Positions 16,013 through 24,237 of a stretch of DNA of 41,635 bases are shown here, one piece after another (positions within the stretch are counted from its first letter, which is position 1; every line of letters starts with the position of its first letter). This stretch comes from Planctomycetaceae bacterium. GTDB lineage: Bacteria > Planctomycetota > Planctomycetia > Pirellulales > Pirellulaceae. Made by a program: the position numbers and the translations under genes. Below the pieces are notes generated by a model. That model had not been told where the DNA came from. It searched no databases and saw nothing but the letters and a program-made list of their open reading frames with translations. The stretch spans positions 1-41,635 of the forward strand of contig WFWZ01000369.1 of the NCBI GenBank assembly GCA_015490875.1, written 5' to 3'.

Positions 16013-18390
16013 CATCCGCGACCTCCCTTCCGGCTCCGACACGGCGAGTGCTGCGAGAATCGTGGCGGCAGCTCCAAGCCGTCCTCGAAAAAGAGCCTTT
16101 TCGGTCGGTCGACCACTGCCAACGGTTTCTCGAGCAGCACGCAAGCGACTTTCAGCCGCTCGGCCAGCACGCGTTCTCGCTACTTGCCGAGCGCATGGCT
16201 GAACTGGCACAAGAACGCACCTATCCGCCCAACCTTTGGCAGCTCTTCGCGGACGCCGTCGGCATCCCTCAAGGGTCGCGCCGGCGCCGCGTCCAACTCT
16301 CCCAACCGCCTCTCGTTACCTTCGGCCCGAATCCGTGGCTGGCCCGCCAGCTCGTCAACGACACATCTGCGACACCTCCCTCGTCGGGCGACCTCGACGA
16401 TTCTTGGCCCGCCCCCGGGCCGTTCGCAGCAGACGTCAGTGAAGGCAAAGGACATGTCATTTACAATGCCCATAGCTACCACACGAAGGTGCCTCACCGC
16501 GCCATCATGCGTTACCTGCTGCACTATACCCAGCCCGGTGACGTCGTCTTCGACGGCTTTTGCGGGACTGGTATGACGGGCGTCGCCGCGGCTCTGTGCG
16601 GCAGCCGCCACGAAATAGAAGCTCTCGGATACCGCATCGCCCCGGACGGCCGGCTGGTCCCGCGAGATCGATCCACGGCATCTCCGACTGGTGCGGAAAC
16701 CAAAGCCGGCCCGCAAGAACCTCCTCGCCTCGGTCGGCGCCGCGCTTTCCTAATGGATCTCTCTCCAGCCGCGACACTCATCGCTGCCACCTTCAACACG
16801 CCGCACGATGTTGCGGCATTCGCTTCCCAGGCCCAAGAGATCCTCGACCAACTCGACCGGCAACTCGGGTGGATGTACTGGACTCTCCATGCTCCCCCGA
16901 ACACTCCGAGCGATTGCGCCAATGACCGCTCGTGGACCGATCATCTGGCTCGGCGCATCGACAAGTGTGACACATGTGAGTCTCTCCGCGAAGTTTTGGA
17001 GGAGGCGGCACGCGAGGGAGCCTCTTTCGGCGTCGCGCAGACCGTCGGATGGTCGGACGTCTTCGCGTGCCCTGCGTGCGCTTCCGAGTTCGCGTTCGCG
17101 GAGGCCGCCGTTGATGCCAACACCGGCAAGGTGGCGCGGGATTTTCCGTGTCCTAACTGCCGCGAAGATCTTCAAAAGCGGCAACTGATTCCGGTCCGAC
17201 GTTCCGAGCCAACGCTGACCGAGCCGGCCGGTTCCCAGATGACCGTGCCGACCTCGATTCACTATCACTGGGAGGGGATGCGATATCGCAAGCAGCCCGA
17301 TGCCGTCGATCGGGCACTCCTCCGCAAACTCGGCCAGTTGTCCCTGGACGATCCGTTCCCCTCCAGCCGCCTTTTTCAGGGGAGGGAGACGCGGCGGAAT
17401 GACCGCCGAGGCATCACGCACGTGCACCATTTCTACACGCCGCGCAACCTCCGGTTCCTCGCGGCAATGAAGAAACAATGCGACACGTCCTTACCGCTCC
17501 TTCTTTGGTTCAGCAGCCAACTCGTCAATCTCTCCAAACTCAACCGATACCGGCCGAACGTCACGTTCCCTTACAACCCGCTCAGCGGCACGCTCTATGT
17601 CGGCTCGCAAGTCGCCGAGTCCCACCCCCTGACCGCCTACCGAAACAAACTACCCAAGATCACGAAGGCACTCGAAGCGATCGACGCGGACAACACCGTC
17701 CAATGCGGCTCCCTTTCCGGGTGCCTCCTGCCCGACAACTCGGTCGATTACATCTTCACCGATCCTCCCTTCGGCGGCAATCTCTCCTATTCTGAACTCA
17801 ATGTCCTGTGGGAAAGCTGGCTTGGCATTTCCACTCGGCGGCAGGAAGAGGCGATCGAAACGCGGGGCCAAGGGAAGTCACCCGAGGATTACGGCAGACT
17901 CATGCAATGGTGCTTCCGTCAGTACTACCGAGTGCTCAAGCCGGGAAAGTGGCTTACCGTCGAATTCCACCACACGCAGCCGCACGTCTGGAAGGCACTC
18001 CAAGACGCCCTCTGCCGTGCCGGATTCATCATTGCCGACGTCCGGACACTCGACAAACAGTTGGGAACCTTCAAGCAAGTCACTAATCCCGGGGCCGTTC
18101 AGCGAGACCTGATCGTTTCTGCCTACAAGCTCAACCGAGCCAGTGCCGTCGTTGCCGCTCGCCCCGTAAACCTAGACTCCGTGTGGAACTTCATCGATGA
18201 GCGTCTCACGGCCCTCCCGAAATCACCTCGTCATGGCGATTACGCCGAACGGCAGGATTACCGGCTCTTCAATCGTCTCGTCGCCTGGCTCCTGGCGTCG
18301 AACCGGCAAGTCCCCTTCTCCGCTCCCGAGTTCTACGCCGAACTCCGCCGGCGGTATCGCGTTCGCGACGGCCATTTTTTCCTGGCGTAG
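15997..18390 (+). CDS. DNA methyltransferase (N4/N6, alpha-like motif order) with zinc-ribbon-like CxxC pairs
   Basis: The protein has 797 residues from GTG 15997, which overlaps the preceding gene by 16 nt and has GGGGAG upstream; no ATG gives a plausible N-terminus. The SAM-binding motif VFDGFCGTGMTG lies at about 184-195. The catalytic DPPF with FGGN is at 589-595. Roughly 400 residues separate them, so the motif order is that of alpha-type amino-methyltransferases with a large inserted target-recognition region. That insert carries CxxC pairs at 324-327, 358-361 and 385-388, a likely zinc ribbon. DPPF rather than DPPY is acceptable for base methylation at an exocyclic amino group. No restriction nuclease is recognisable nearby, so it is either solitary or linked to the two small genes downstream. 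Confidence 0.85.
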   Translation: MSRPLASATSLPAPTRRVLRESWRQLQAVLEKEPFRSVDHCQRFLEQHASDFQPLGQHAFSLLAERMAELAQERTYPPNLWQLFADAVGIPQGSRRRRVQLSQPPLVTFGPNPWLARQLVNDTSATPPSSGDLDDSWPAPGPFAADVSEGKGHVIYNAHSYHTKVPHRAIMRYLLHYTQPGDVVFDGFCGTGMTGVAAALCGSRHEIEALGYRIAPDGRLVPRDRSTASPTGAETKAGPQEPPRLGRRRAFLMDLSPAATLIAATFNTPHDVAAFASQAQEILDQLDRQLGWMYWTLHAPPNTPSDCANDRSWTDHLARRIDKCDTCESLREVLEEAAREGASFGVAQTVGWSDVFACPACASEFAFAEAAVDANTGKVARDFPCPNCREDLQKRQLIPVRRSEPTLTEPAGSQMTVPTSIHYHWEGMRYRKQPDAVDRALLRKLGQLSLDDPFPSSRLFQGRETRRNDRRGITHVHHFYTPRNLRFLAAMKKQCDTSLPLLLWFSSQLVNLSKLNRYRPNVTFPYNPLSGTLYVGSQVAESHPLTAYRNKLPKITKALEAIDADNTVQCGSLSGCLLPDNSVDYIFTDPPFGGNLSYSELNVLWESWLGISTRRQEEAIETRGQGKSPEDYGRLMQWCFRQYYRVLKPGKWLTVEFHHTQPHVWKALQDALCRAGFIIADVRTLDKQLGTFKQVTNPGAVQRDLIVSAYKLNRASAVVAARPVNLDSVWNFIDERLTALPKSPRHGDYAERQDYRLFNRLVAWLLASNRQVPFSAPEFYAELRRRYRVRDGHFFLA

Positions 18391-18526
18391 CCGAGGCTTC
18401 GCCGAGCGTGGCGTTGCCGGCGAGGAGGCCGACAGAAAGACGAACCATGGGCTCAGTGCGCCGTTCCCCAAACCGCCGCTGGGAAGTAAACTAACGGTGG
18501 ATTTGAACGGAAAGGCTCAAACGGCA

Positions 18527-18766
18527 ATGTCCACGATCGAAGCGGAATATCAATCGCGGATGGACGCACTGAGTGGCACCGAGCGCGTTGCTCGCTCGAT
18601 GGCGATGCTCAAGTGGACGCGTGAAATGCTCGCTCGGCAGATCATCGCCCAGGAAGGACCGATGTCGGACGAGCGCCTCCGGTGGAAAGTGGCCCTGCGG
18701 CTGTATGCCAGCGACGAGGCCGCTTGTCGGCTGATCGAAAGCAGGCTCGCCCATGTTCCCGATTGA
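18527..18766 (+). CDS. Small helical protein paired with a nucleotidyltransferase
   Basis: The protein has 79 residues from ATG 18527. It is predicted entirely helical, with the pattern YQSRMDALSGTERVARSMAM, then LKWTREMLARQI, then MSDERLRWKVALRLYASDEA. I believe proteins of this look recur next to nucleotidyltransferase genes, but I cannot verify this here. Its last 14 nt overlap the start of the nucleotidyltransferase gene, which strongly suggests co-translation and a shared function. By analogy with toxin-antitoxin pairs in which a small protein precedes a nucleotidyltransferase, it could be the antitoxin or partner; this is inference. The ribosome binding site is weak. Confidence 0.65.
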   Translation: MSTIEAEYQSRMDALSGTERVARSMAMLKWTREMLARQIIAQEGPMSDERLRWKVALRLYASDEAACRLIESRLAHVPD

Positions 18767-19325
18767 GGCTTTTCAAAGGACCCTCGGTAAAGCAATCGAC
18801 ATCTTTCGGCAACTTGGGATTCGGTTTCACCTGACAGGCGGTGTCGCCGCGGTCTATTATGCCGAGCCTCGGTTGACTCAGGATATCGACATCGTCATCG
18901 ACAACGCGCAGACGCAGGCGACTTTGGGCGAGCTCTTGAAGCGTCTTGAAGGATCGGATTTTCTCTTCGACGCCGAGTCAGTACGCAGGGCCGTGATCAG
19001 CCGAGGAATGTTCCAATTGCTCGATCGTCAGGAGTCACTCAAGTTGGACATCTATCCGAGAGAGCTGATTCCGGGTGAGTTGAATCGTTCCGTCGAACAG
19101 GAGGTTTTCGAAGGGACAATGATTCCTATCGCCAGCCGCGTGGATACTGTCGTATCCAAACTGGTTTGGGTTAGCAAGGGAAGCAGCAAGAGCCGTCGCG
19201 ATGTACGACACATGTTCCGCTTGGCACCCGAGGAGGATCGCCAGCTCATCAAGCAGTTTTCCGACCAGATGGGCCTCAGCCGGCTGCTTCAAGAAATCCT
19301 GAACGAGCAGGAAGAGATCGAGTGA
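18753..19325 (+). CDS. Nucleotidyltransferase of the polymerase-beta fold (AbiEii/DUF6036-like)
   Basis: The protein has 190 residues from ATG 18753, inside the end of the 79-aa gene. The fold signature is complete: Gly29-Gly30 in LTGGVAAVYYAEPRLTQDID, metal-binding Asp44 and Asp46, and a third carboxylate at Asp99 in SLKLDIYP. A later VVSKLVWVSKG ... RRDVRHM segment matches the lysine/arginine/aspartate-bearing helix of AbiEii- and DUF6036-type enzymes. Relatives transfer nucleotides to tRNA or protein targets and serve as toxins in toxin-antitoxin or phage-abortive systems, but uncharacterised housekeeping members also exist. It ends a unit with the 79-aa gene, 136 bp after the methyltransferase, in the same direction. 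Confidence 0.85.
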   Translation: MFPIEAFQRTLGKAIDIFRQLGIRFHLTGGVAAVYYAEPRLTQDIDIVIDNAQTQATLGELLKRLEGSDFLFDAESVRRAVISRGMFQLLDRQESLKLDIYPRELIPGELNRSVEQEVFEGTMIPIASRVDTVVSKLVWVSKGSSKSRRDVRHMFRLAPEEDRQLIKQFSDQMGLSRLLQEILNEQEEIE

Positions 19326-19370
19326 TGCCGCAGGTGAAATAGCCACTCATGAGCGGAGGACGCCCACGCT

Positions 19371-19745
19371 TCACGGAGCTTCACTTGAGGCAGTAAGCAT
19401 GCCCAGCACCAAGAAGAAGATGGCCAACCCCCAAAGGAACGTGAACATCCCGCCCATGATGATTCCGATCCACGCATGAACGCTCCCTTTGATCACGGGA
19501 TTGCGCCGGCGGGCGGCAAGCCCCCGGATCCCCAGAATCACAGCGGGTACCGCGAGGAAGAACCCCAGGACGGGAAAAAGCGAAAACAGGCCGAGGTAAT
19601 AGGCGATCAGAGCCTGGGGGTTCTTGTACGGAATGAGACCACCTGTGGCATCGCCCTCAGTAACAAATGGTGATGTTGGCGAGGGTGAAGCATAGGCCGA
19701 AGGCGCTATGTAAGGATCCATCCTTTCCTTCTCGGGGTTGGTCAT
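19371..19745 (-). CDS. Small membrane protein (DUF4190-like)
   Basis: The protein has 124 residues from ATG 19745-19743 with AAGGAGA upstream at good spacing. The N-terminal 40 residues are polar and rich in Pro, Ser and Tyr. Two hydrophobic hairpin segments follow: AYYLGLFSLFPVLGFFLAVPAVILG, the loop IRGLAARRRNPVIKGSVHAWIG, and IIMGGMFTFLWGLAIFFLVLGML. This is the DUF4190 arrangement, in which a short Gly-rich motif between the two segments (here KGSVHAWIGIIMG) is conserved. The function of the domain is unknown. The gene is convergent with the nucleotidyltransferase gene, with a 45-bp gap. Confidence 0.8.
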   Translation of the reverse strand: MTNPEKERMDPYIAPSAYASPSPTSPFVTEGDATGGLIPYKNPQALIAYYLGLFSLFPVLGFFLAVPAVILGIRGLAARRRNPVIKGSVHAWIGIIMGGMFTFLWGLAIFFLVLGMLTASSEAP

Positions 19746-19863
19746 GAGTATCTCTCCTTAAGGAAGACGAGGACGACGCTCAATTCCCTCGGCCACCACG
19801 CGTGCGACGATGGGGCCAACGTGCAGGGAGGAGTTGATCCATCACCGTAAAAAAAGGCGAAAG

Positions 19864-19950
19864 CGGATGGGCTGGGATTCGAACCCAGGGTACCCGCAAG
19901 GGTACAGCAGTTTTCAAGACTGCCGCCTTCGACCACTCGGCCACCCATCC
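19864..19950 (-). tRNA. tRNA-Ser (UGA)
   Basis: The minus strand reads GGATGGGTGGCCGAGTGG at the 5' end and CCCATCC plus discriminator G at the 3' end, a seven-pair acceptor stem. The anticodon arm is GCAGT-CTTGAAA-ACTGC with anticodon TGA. A long variable arm (TGTACCCTTGCGGGTACC region) and the T arm CTGGG-TTCGAAT-CCCAG are present. The long variable arm and discriminator G are typical of serine tRNAs. The CCA end is not encoded. The 87-nt length fits. Confidence 0.97.
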
Positions 19951-20031
19951 GACAGGTCTTTTCACATGATGCGCCAATTATAGGCCTGAGCTACCAAGTG
20001 TGCCACGTCCGGCCGCATTCGCCAACCGGAC

Positions 20032-20430
20032 TTATTGCCACAGTTCCGGCGTCGCCAATTCGAGACTGTTGCCGGCCGGGTCGCGAAAGTAGATCGAGTG
20101 TCCCCCGTGGGGCCATTCAACCTCCTGTTCGATGGCCACGCCATGCCGCCCCAACTGATCCCGCCAAGCCTGGAGTTCGTCCTTCGCAACGGCGAAACAG
20201 AGGTGCCCGGGGCCGTCACAACCGTGAGGCGGGACCGATTCGTCGTCATCGTCGGTAGCGTGAGGCTCGAAAAGGAGGACCATCGTCGTGCCGCAGCGAA
20301 AGAAGACGTGGCGTCCCTCCTGCCGACTGTGCAACTCAAGTCCCAAAACCTCGCGATAGAACGATTCGGCCGCCGCAAGGTCGTCGACATAGAGGCTCGC
20401 TTCCAGCACGCCTCGAGGTCGCATGATCAC
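20032..20430 (-). CDS. VOC family (glyoxalase/bleomycin-resistance-like) protein
   Basis: The protein has 132 residues from GTG 20430-20428, which overlaps the upstream stop codon as GTGA; ATG at 20424-20422 is an alternative two codons later, and both follow GGGAGGGG. Two beta-alpha-beta-beta-beta modules are visible: VLEASLYVDDLAAAESFYREVLGLEL and GHLCFAVAKDELQAWRDQL, ending with IYFRDPAGNSLELATP. Likely metal ligands are the His in PGHLCFAV and the Glu of SLEL. The first canonical ligand position appears as a non-His residue. Fosfomycin- or glyoxal-type chemistry cannot be told apart from sequence alone. It is coupled to a DJ-1 family gene. Confidence 0.85.
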   Translation of the reverse strand: MIMRPRGVLEASLYVDDLAAAESFYREVLGLELHSRQEGRHVFFRCGTTMVLLFEPHATDDDDESVPPHGCDGPGHLCFAVAKDELQAWRDQLGRHGVAIEQEVEWPHGGHSIYFRDPAGNSLELATPELWQ

Positions 20431-21005
20431 GCTTGCCCCTCCCGCTCCTGCAACATCGCCAGGAACTCCCGCATCAAAGGCGCGTTATCGTGCCAGGTGC
20501 GAGCCGTTACAAACGGAGCATCCACGACGACTTCGCGATCGACGTACTCGGCCCCACCCTGGCGTGCGTCGAGCGCACACTTGGCGACCGTCGTCACGGT
20601 CTTGCCGCCGATCACGCCAGCCGCCGACAAGATCTCGATACCGTGACAAACACAGGCGATCGGCCTGCCGCCAGCCACCATCTCCCGCACGATGCGCAGC
20701 AAGTCCTCGTCGTACCGCAAATATTCGGGAGCTCGCCCTCCGGAGATGAACATCCCCGCATAGTCCCCCGGATCAACATCTCGAAAAGCGACCGTCGCCT
20801 CGATGAAATACCCCGGCCGTTCCTGCGTGATGTCCCAGGGAATCGCCGAGTCGGGAGGGATTTCGTGTAGGACCGTATGATAGAGTCGTTTTTCCGGTCC
20901 GGCGACATCGACACGGAAGCCTGCTTCCTGCAAGCGAAAGAATGGATAGAACGTGTCGAGCGCCTCGGTGGCGTCTCCCAGCGGCATCAAGATGGCTCGC
21001 GTCAT
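20427..21005 (-). CDS. DJ-1/PfpI family protein
   Basis: The protein has 192 residues from ATG 21005-21003, with GGAG 9 nt upstream; an upstream start at 21035 lacks such a site. The family hallmarks are FISGGRAPEYLR with Glu94 and the nucleophile elbow IACVCHGIEIL with Cys120. His121 follows, as in PfpI/YhbO-type proteins. These act as cysteine hydrolases, glyoxalases III or repair proteins for glycated substrates, and share the flavodoxin-like fold. The downstream VOC gene overlaps by 4 nt, so a joint role in aldehyde detoxification is plausible but inferred. A partial copy of the palindromic element lies upstream. Confidence 0.88.
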   Translation of the reverse strand: MTRAILMPLGDATEALDTFYPFFRLQEAGFRVDVAGPEKRLYHTVLHEIPPDSAIPWDITQERPGYFIEATVAFRDVDPGDYAGMFISGGRAPEYLRYDEDLLRIVREMVAGGRPIACVCHGIEILSAAGVIGGKTVTTVAKCALDARQGGAEYVDREVVVDAPFVTARTWHDNAPLMREFLAMLQEREGQA

Positions 21006-21136
21006 ATCGCGAACTCCGGGCGAATGGGAATCCACACTAACAATGTCCGCCTGTACCAGCGTATCAGATATACGTTACCGTCAATCCGTTGCATATATGT
21101 CAGCACACCTCAAGTGACAGAATTGTGGCAGTCCGT

Positions 21137-21230
21137 GGCTCGGCAGGAGCCTCGCCCTCCCAATCGATACCATCGTGCATGCCCCGGGGGCATAAGTGCA
21201 TTCCTGATTCACTATCGCGCACGGTGACTT
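21137..21230. repeat. Palindromic element, partial copy 3 (right end)
   Basis: Positions 21137-21162 repeat the inner core GGCTCGGCAGGAGCCTCGCC and continuation. Positions 21211-21230 repeat the right end (ACTATCGCGCACGGTGACTT). The left three quarters are missing. The stop codon of the leucine-rich-repeat lipoprotein begins 5 nt beyond the end. It has diverged by several substitutions from copies 1 and 2. Confidence 0.8.
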
Positions 21231-21234
21231 TGCA

Positions 21235-22554
21235 TCACCCCAGATCGAGTTTCTTCCATCGGCGGGACTTGAGTTTTTCCAGTGCTTCTTTACTGACCGA
21301 TCCGTTGTCTTTGAATGTCAGCGACTCAAGCGACTTCATTTGAAGAATGATCTCGACAGCCGCGTCGGTCACGCCGGTCGTTCGCACGGAAAGCTCTCGC
21401 AACTTCGGAAGCTGGGCCAACGCTCGAATCGCCCCGTCGCCGACCTGCGGGAGCGCCCAAAGGTCGATAATCTCCAGTTCCTTCAGATGCGAAAGACTTT
21501 GCAACCCCGTGTCGGTAATCGAGTCATTCTCGTGCAAATAGAGCCGCCGCAACTTGGGAAGTTTTTCGAAGACCGCCATCGCCGAATCGTCGACTTGAGG
21601 CAGGTCGCGCAACTGGAGCCGCACGAGCGGCATCCCTGCCAACGCCAACACGCCGTCGGAACTGAACGCCTGGCAGCGAAAAATCTCGAGTTCCCTCAGA
21701 GCCGGCATTTGAGCCAGCTCGGCACCGGAAGCTCCCGTAATGCCGAAATCCTGCATCAAGAGAGCTCGCAGCGTCTTGCTCGCCTTCAACGCCGCAATCC
21801 CGGTGTCCGTAACCGTAGTGCTTCGGTGCTTGAAGACCTCCAGTGCCGGCAGAGCCCCGACCGTTTCCATCGTCAAGTCCCCAACTTCCATGTTGCCGCG
21901 CAGGTCGAGGAACCGGAGCTTGTCGAGTTTCTCCAGATGGATCATCCCCAGATCGTTGAACCGGTTCTGAATCAGCGTCAGCCGCTCGAGCTCGCTCAGC
22001 GAGGCGATCGACTCCATCGCACTGTTGGTCATGTTGGTGTTCGAGGACAAGTCGAGTGCCCGTAGCTGCGGAAACGACGACACGATCATCTTGACCGTCT
22101 CATCGGAGATCACCGAATTGGTCAGCGCCAGCGAGCGCAAGTTCTTGAGATTGCTCAGAACGGCGGCCGTTGCATCGTCCAACTGGCGATAGTTGTAAAT
22201 CTGAAGCGTCTCGAGATCGGTTAACTTGGCAATCAACGCGATATTCTCGGGCGTGAGCCCCGAGCCGTCGCGGATCACAATCTCCACGAGCACGCCCTCG
22301 GGAACGATCCGGTACGAGGCGGCGCCACCGAACGATTCCAGAAACTTCTTGGCTGCTGCTACATCATTCGGGTCCGCCGTCGCTTTTCGCACCTCGATGG
22401 TCCCGCCCGGCTCTGCCTCCACCGTCTCCGGCTCCGTCGCGCCCGGACTGTTCGCCGAAGAGCCCTTGTCGGCAGGACGGCAGCCGGCGACCCCAACGCA
22501 GGCAAGAAGTCCCAAAAGCCACCAGTGGCAGGCGGCAGTCGTCCATCGTCTCAT
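21235..22554 (-). CDS. Leucine-rich-repeat lipoprotein
   Basis: The protein has 439 residues from ATG 22554-22552 (an in-frame TTG at 22560 is less likely). It has a lipoprotein signal ending LLACVGVAGC with lipobox VAGC, giving a lipidated protein after export. A low-complexity linker rich in Ser, Pro and Glu precedes about fourteen ribonuclease-inhibitor-like repeats from residue 105 on (LTDLETLQIYN, LKNLRSLALTN, FPQLRALDLSSN, LSELERLTLIQN, LDKLRFLDLRGN, LPKLRRLYLHEN, LKELEIIDLW and others), separated by VTD/ISD-type turns. These shape a curved binding scaffold. No enzymatic motif is seen. It is the longest of three such proteins in the window. Confidence 0.88.
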   Translation of the reverse strand: MRRWTTAACHWWLLGLLACVGVAGCRPADKGSSANSPGATEPETVEAEPGGTIEVRKATADPNDVAAAKKFLESFGGAASYRIVPEGVLVEIVIRDGSGLTPENIALIAKLTDLETLQIYNYRQLDDATAAVLSNLKNLRSLALTNSVISDETVKMIVSSFPQLRALDLSSNTNMTNSAMESIASLSELERLTLIQNRFNDLGMIHLEKLDKLRFLDLRGNMEVGDLTMETVGALPALEVFKHRSTTVTDTGIAALKASKTLRALLMQDFGITGASGAELAQMPALRELEIFRCQAFSSDGVLALAGMPLVRLQLRDLPQVDDSAMAVFEKLPKLRRLYLHENDSITDTGLQSLSHLKELEIIDLWALPQVGDGAIRALAQLPKLRELSVRTTGVTDAAVEIILQMKSLESLTFKDNGSVSKEALEKLKSRRWKKLDLG

Positions 22555-22752
22555 GATCAATTACTCGCTTTCTGCTGATCCGTTCGTCCTTGATAAAGGG
22601 AACAGGCACCGGCCGAGTGCAGGGGACTTCGGCAGCAGGTCCCGCGCGAAGCCGGCCCGCACCGCGGGCAACGCGCAAAATCGCTCATTCGCGACTCACG
22701 CGATTCGGGACGGTCGCACATGGAACGCGGAAATGCTCGACGTTCCGTGCTC

Positions 22753-24237
22753 TCAATCGAGCCTGTATCCCTTGGGATACTTGGGCTTGATCAAGTCGGC
22801 GACACCTGGCGTCTTGAGCGAAGCCAGGTTGACGACCTTGAGGTTCTTGGCATCCCATTCGATCTTCTCACCCCAGTCGCCCATCGCTCCGCCTTCGCCT
22901 CCTTCGGCGGCTGCCCAGACGGCGAGATTCCCCAGCAGAATCGTCTCGGTCAACGGACCGGCGCGATCGATGAAGTTGGAGTGGCAGATCGACGGGTCGC
23001 CGGCCGCTACCGCCCGGAAAAGCTCATACATGTTGTTCACGTCGTTGTTGCCTTTCTTCACGGCCGGCTCGAAGTCGACCGGAACTTTTTGCACACCCTT
23101 GAGCTCATATCGGCCGCAGTAGTCGTCACTGCTGTAGAAAGCACCTTTCTCGCCGACGATGAGCACGCCGCTGTTGGAGACCTTGTCGATGCCCCACTTG
23201 CTGAAGACCTCTTGAGGCGGCTTGTTACCCTTGCGGTCGTACCACCAGAAGGGAATGGCCGGCCGCTCGGAAGTCTCCGGAAACTGGAACTCGATAATCG
23301 AGCTGGCCGGGAAGCTGTCATAGTCGTGTCCGGTCGTCTTGGCGACGACGGAGACCGGATCCCGCAAGCCGCAAGCGGCAAACGGCACGGTGACTTGATG
23401 GCAGGCCATGTCGCCCAACGCTCCGCTACCGAAGTCCCACCAGCCTCGCCACTGGAACGGATGATAGAGGCCGGGCCAGTATTCGCGTTTGGGAGCCACG
23501 CCAAGCCAGTGTTCCCAATCGAGATTCTCAAGGTCTTTCGCGATCGCCTTCTTTTTCGCCTCGATGAACTTCTCGGCGCGATCACCCAGTTTCTCGCGAG
23601 CCTCGGCGGCAAAACGCGCCATCGTCATGCGGCGGTTGGGGCCTTGAGCCCAAACGGGACGGTTCGACCAGACATAGACTTCCTTGAGTGTCCCCAAGAC
23701 GCCCGCTTTGAGTTGTGCGATGGCTTCACGCGAGGAATCCAACGCCGTTCCCTGGTTCCCCATCTGTGTGCAGACACCCGTTTCCTTGGCGACTTTGGCC
23801 AGCAAACGCGCTTCGTAGATCGTGCGCGTCAGCGGCTTTTGTGTATAACAACTGATGCCCAGCCGCATGGCATGCAGCGTGACAGGAGCATGCATGTGGT
23901 CGGGCGTGCTGATCGTTGCGATCTCGACCTTTCCCTTGCCATACTTGGCGAAGAGCTCACGGTAGTCGGTGAACTGCTCGGCCGACTGAAATCCTTCCGA
24001 CTGTCCTTTGCTCTTAAGCCGCCCGCGGTCGACATCGCAAATGGCCACGACGTTCCCGAACATGGCTGCGTGACTCGAGTCGCTACCTCCCTTGCCGCCG
24101 ATCCCGATCGAGACCACATTGGGGCGTTCCAAAGCCGAACGGCTCAGCGCCGGCCTCGTCCCGGCTGCGGCGAAAAAGCCGGCACTGGCGGCCGTGGTCA
24201 CCTTCACGAATTCGCGACGCGTGGTTCGGCGTGTCAT
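22753..24237 (-). CDS. Tat-exported Gfo/Idh/MocA family oxidoreductase
   Basis: The protein has 494 residues from ATG 24237-24235 with AGGAGA 7 nt upstream. The twin-arginine signal TRREFVK is at residues 6-12, with a hydrophobic stretch after it, so export is likely by the Tat route with bound cofactor. The Rossmann loop is GIGGKGG at 45-51 and the acid at the end of the second strand is ICDVD. The usual EKP dinucleotide-linked motif appears as QKP at 133-135. The C-terminal half carries the W- and G-rich substrate domain of planctomycete-type members. These enzymes oxidise or reduce sugars and similar compounds with NAD(P); the substrate here is unknown. Confidence 0.92.
   Translation of the reverse strand: MTRRTTRREFVKVTTAASAGFFAAAGTRPALSRSALERPNVVSIGIGGKGGSDSSHAAMFGNVVAICDVDRGRLKSKGQSEGFQSAEQFTDYRELFAKYGKGKVEIATISTPDHMHAPVTLHAMRLGISCYTQKPLTRTIYEARLLAKVAKETGVCTQMGNQGTALDSSREAIAQLKAGVLGTLKEVYVWSNRPVWAQGPNRRMTMARFAAEAREKLGDRAEKFIEAKKKAIAKDLENLDWEHWLGVAPKREYWPGLYHPFQWRGWWDFGSGALGDMACHQVTVPFAACGLRDPVSVVAKTTGHDYDSFPASSIIEFQFPETSERPAIPFWWYDRKGNKPPQEVFSKWGIDKVSNSGVLIVGEKGAFYSSDDYCGRYELKGVQKVPVDFEPAVKKGNNDVNNMYELFRAVAAGDPSICHSNFIDRAGPLTETILLGNLAVWAAAEGGEGGAMGDWGEKIEWDAKNLKVVNLASLKTPGVADLIKPKYPKGYRLD

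Noticed and set aside
16013-18752. Restriction nuclease paired with the methyltransferase
   Set aside because: No PD-(D/E)XK, HNH or GIY-YIG frame was found near the methyltransferase; the neighbours are the dehydrogenase and the small helical gene.
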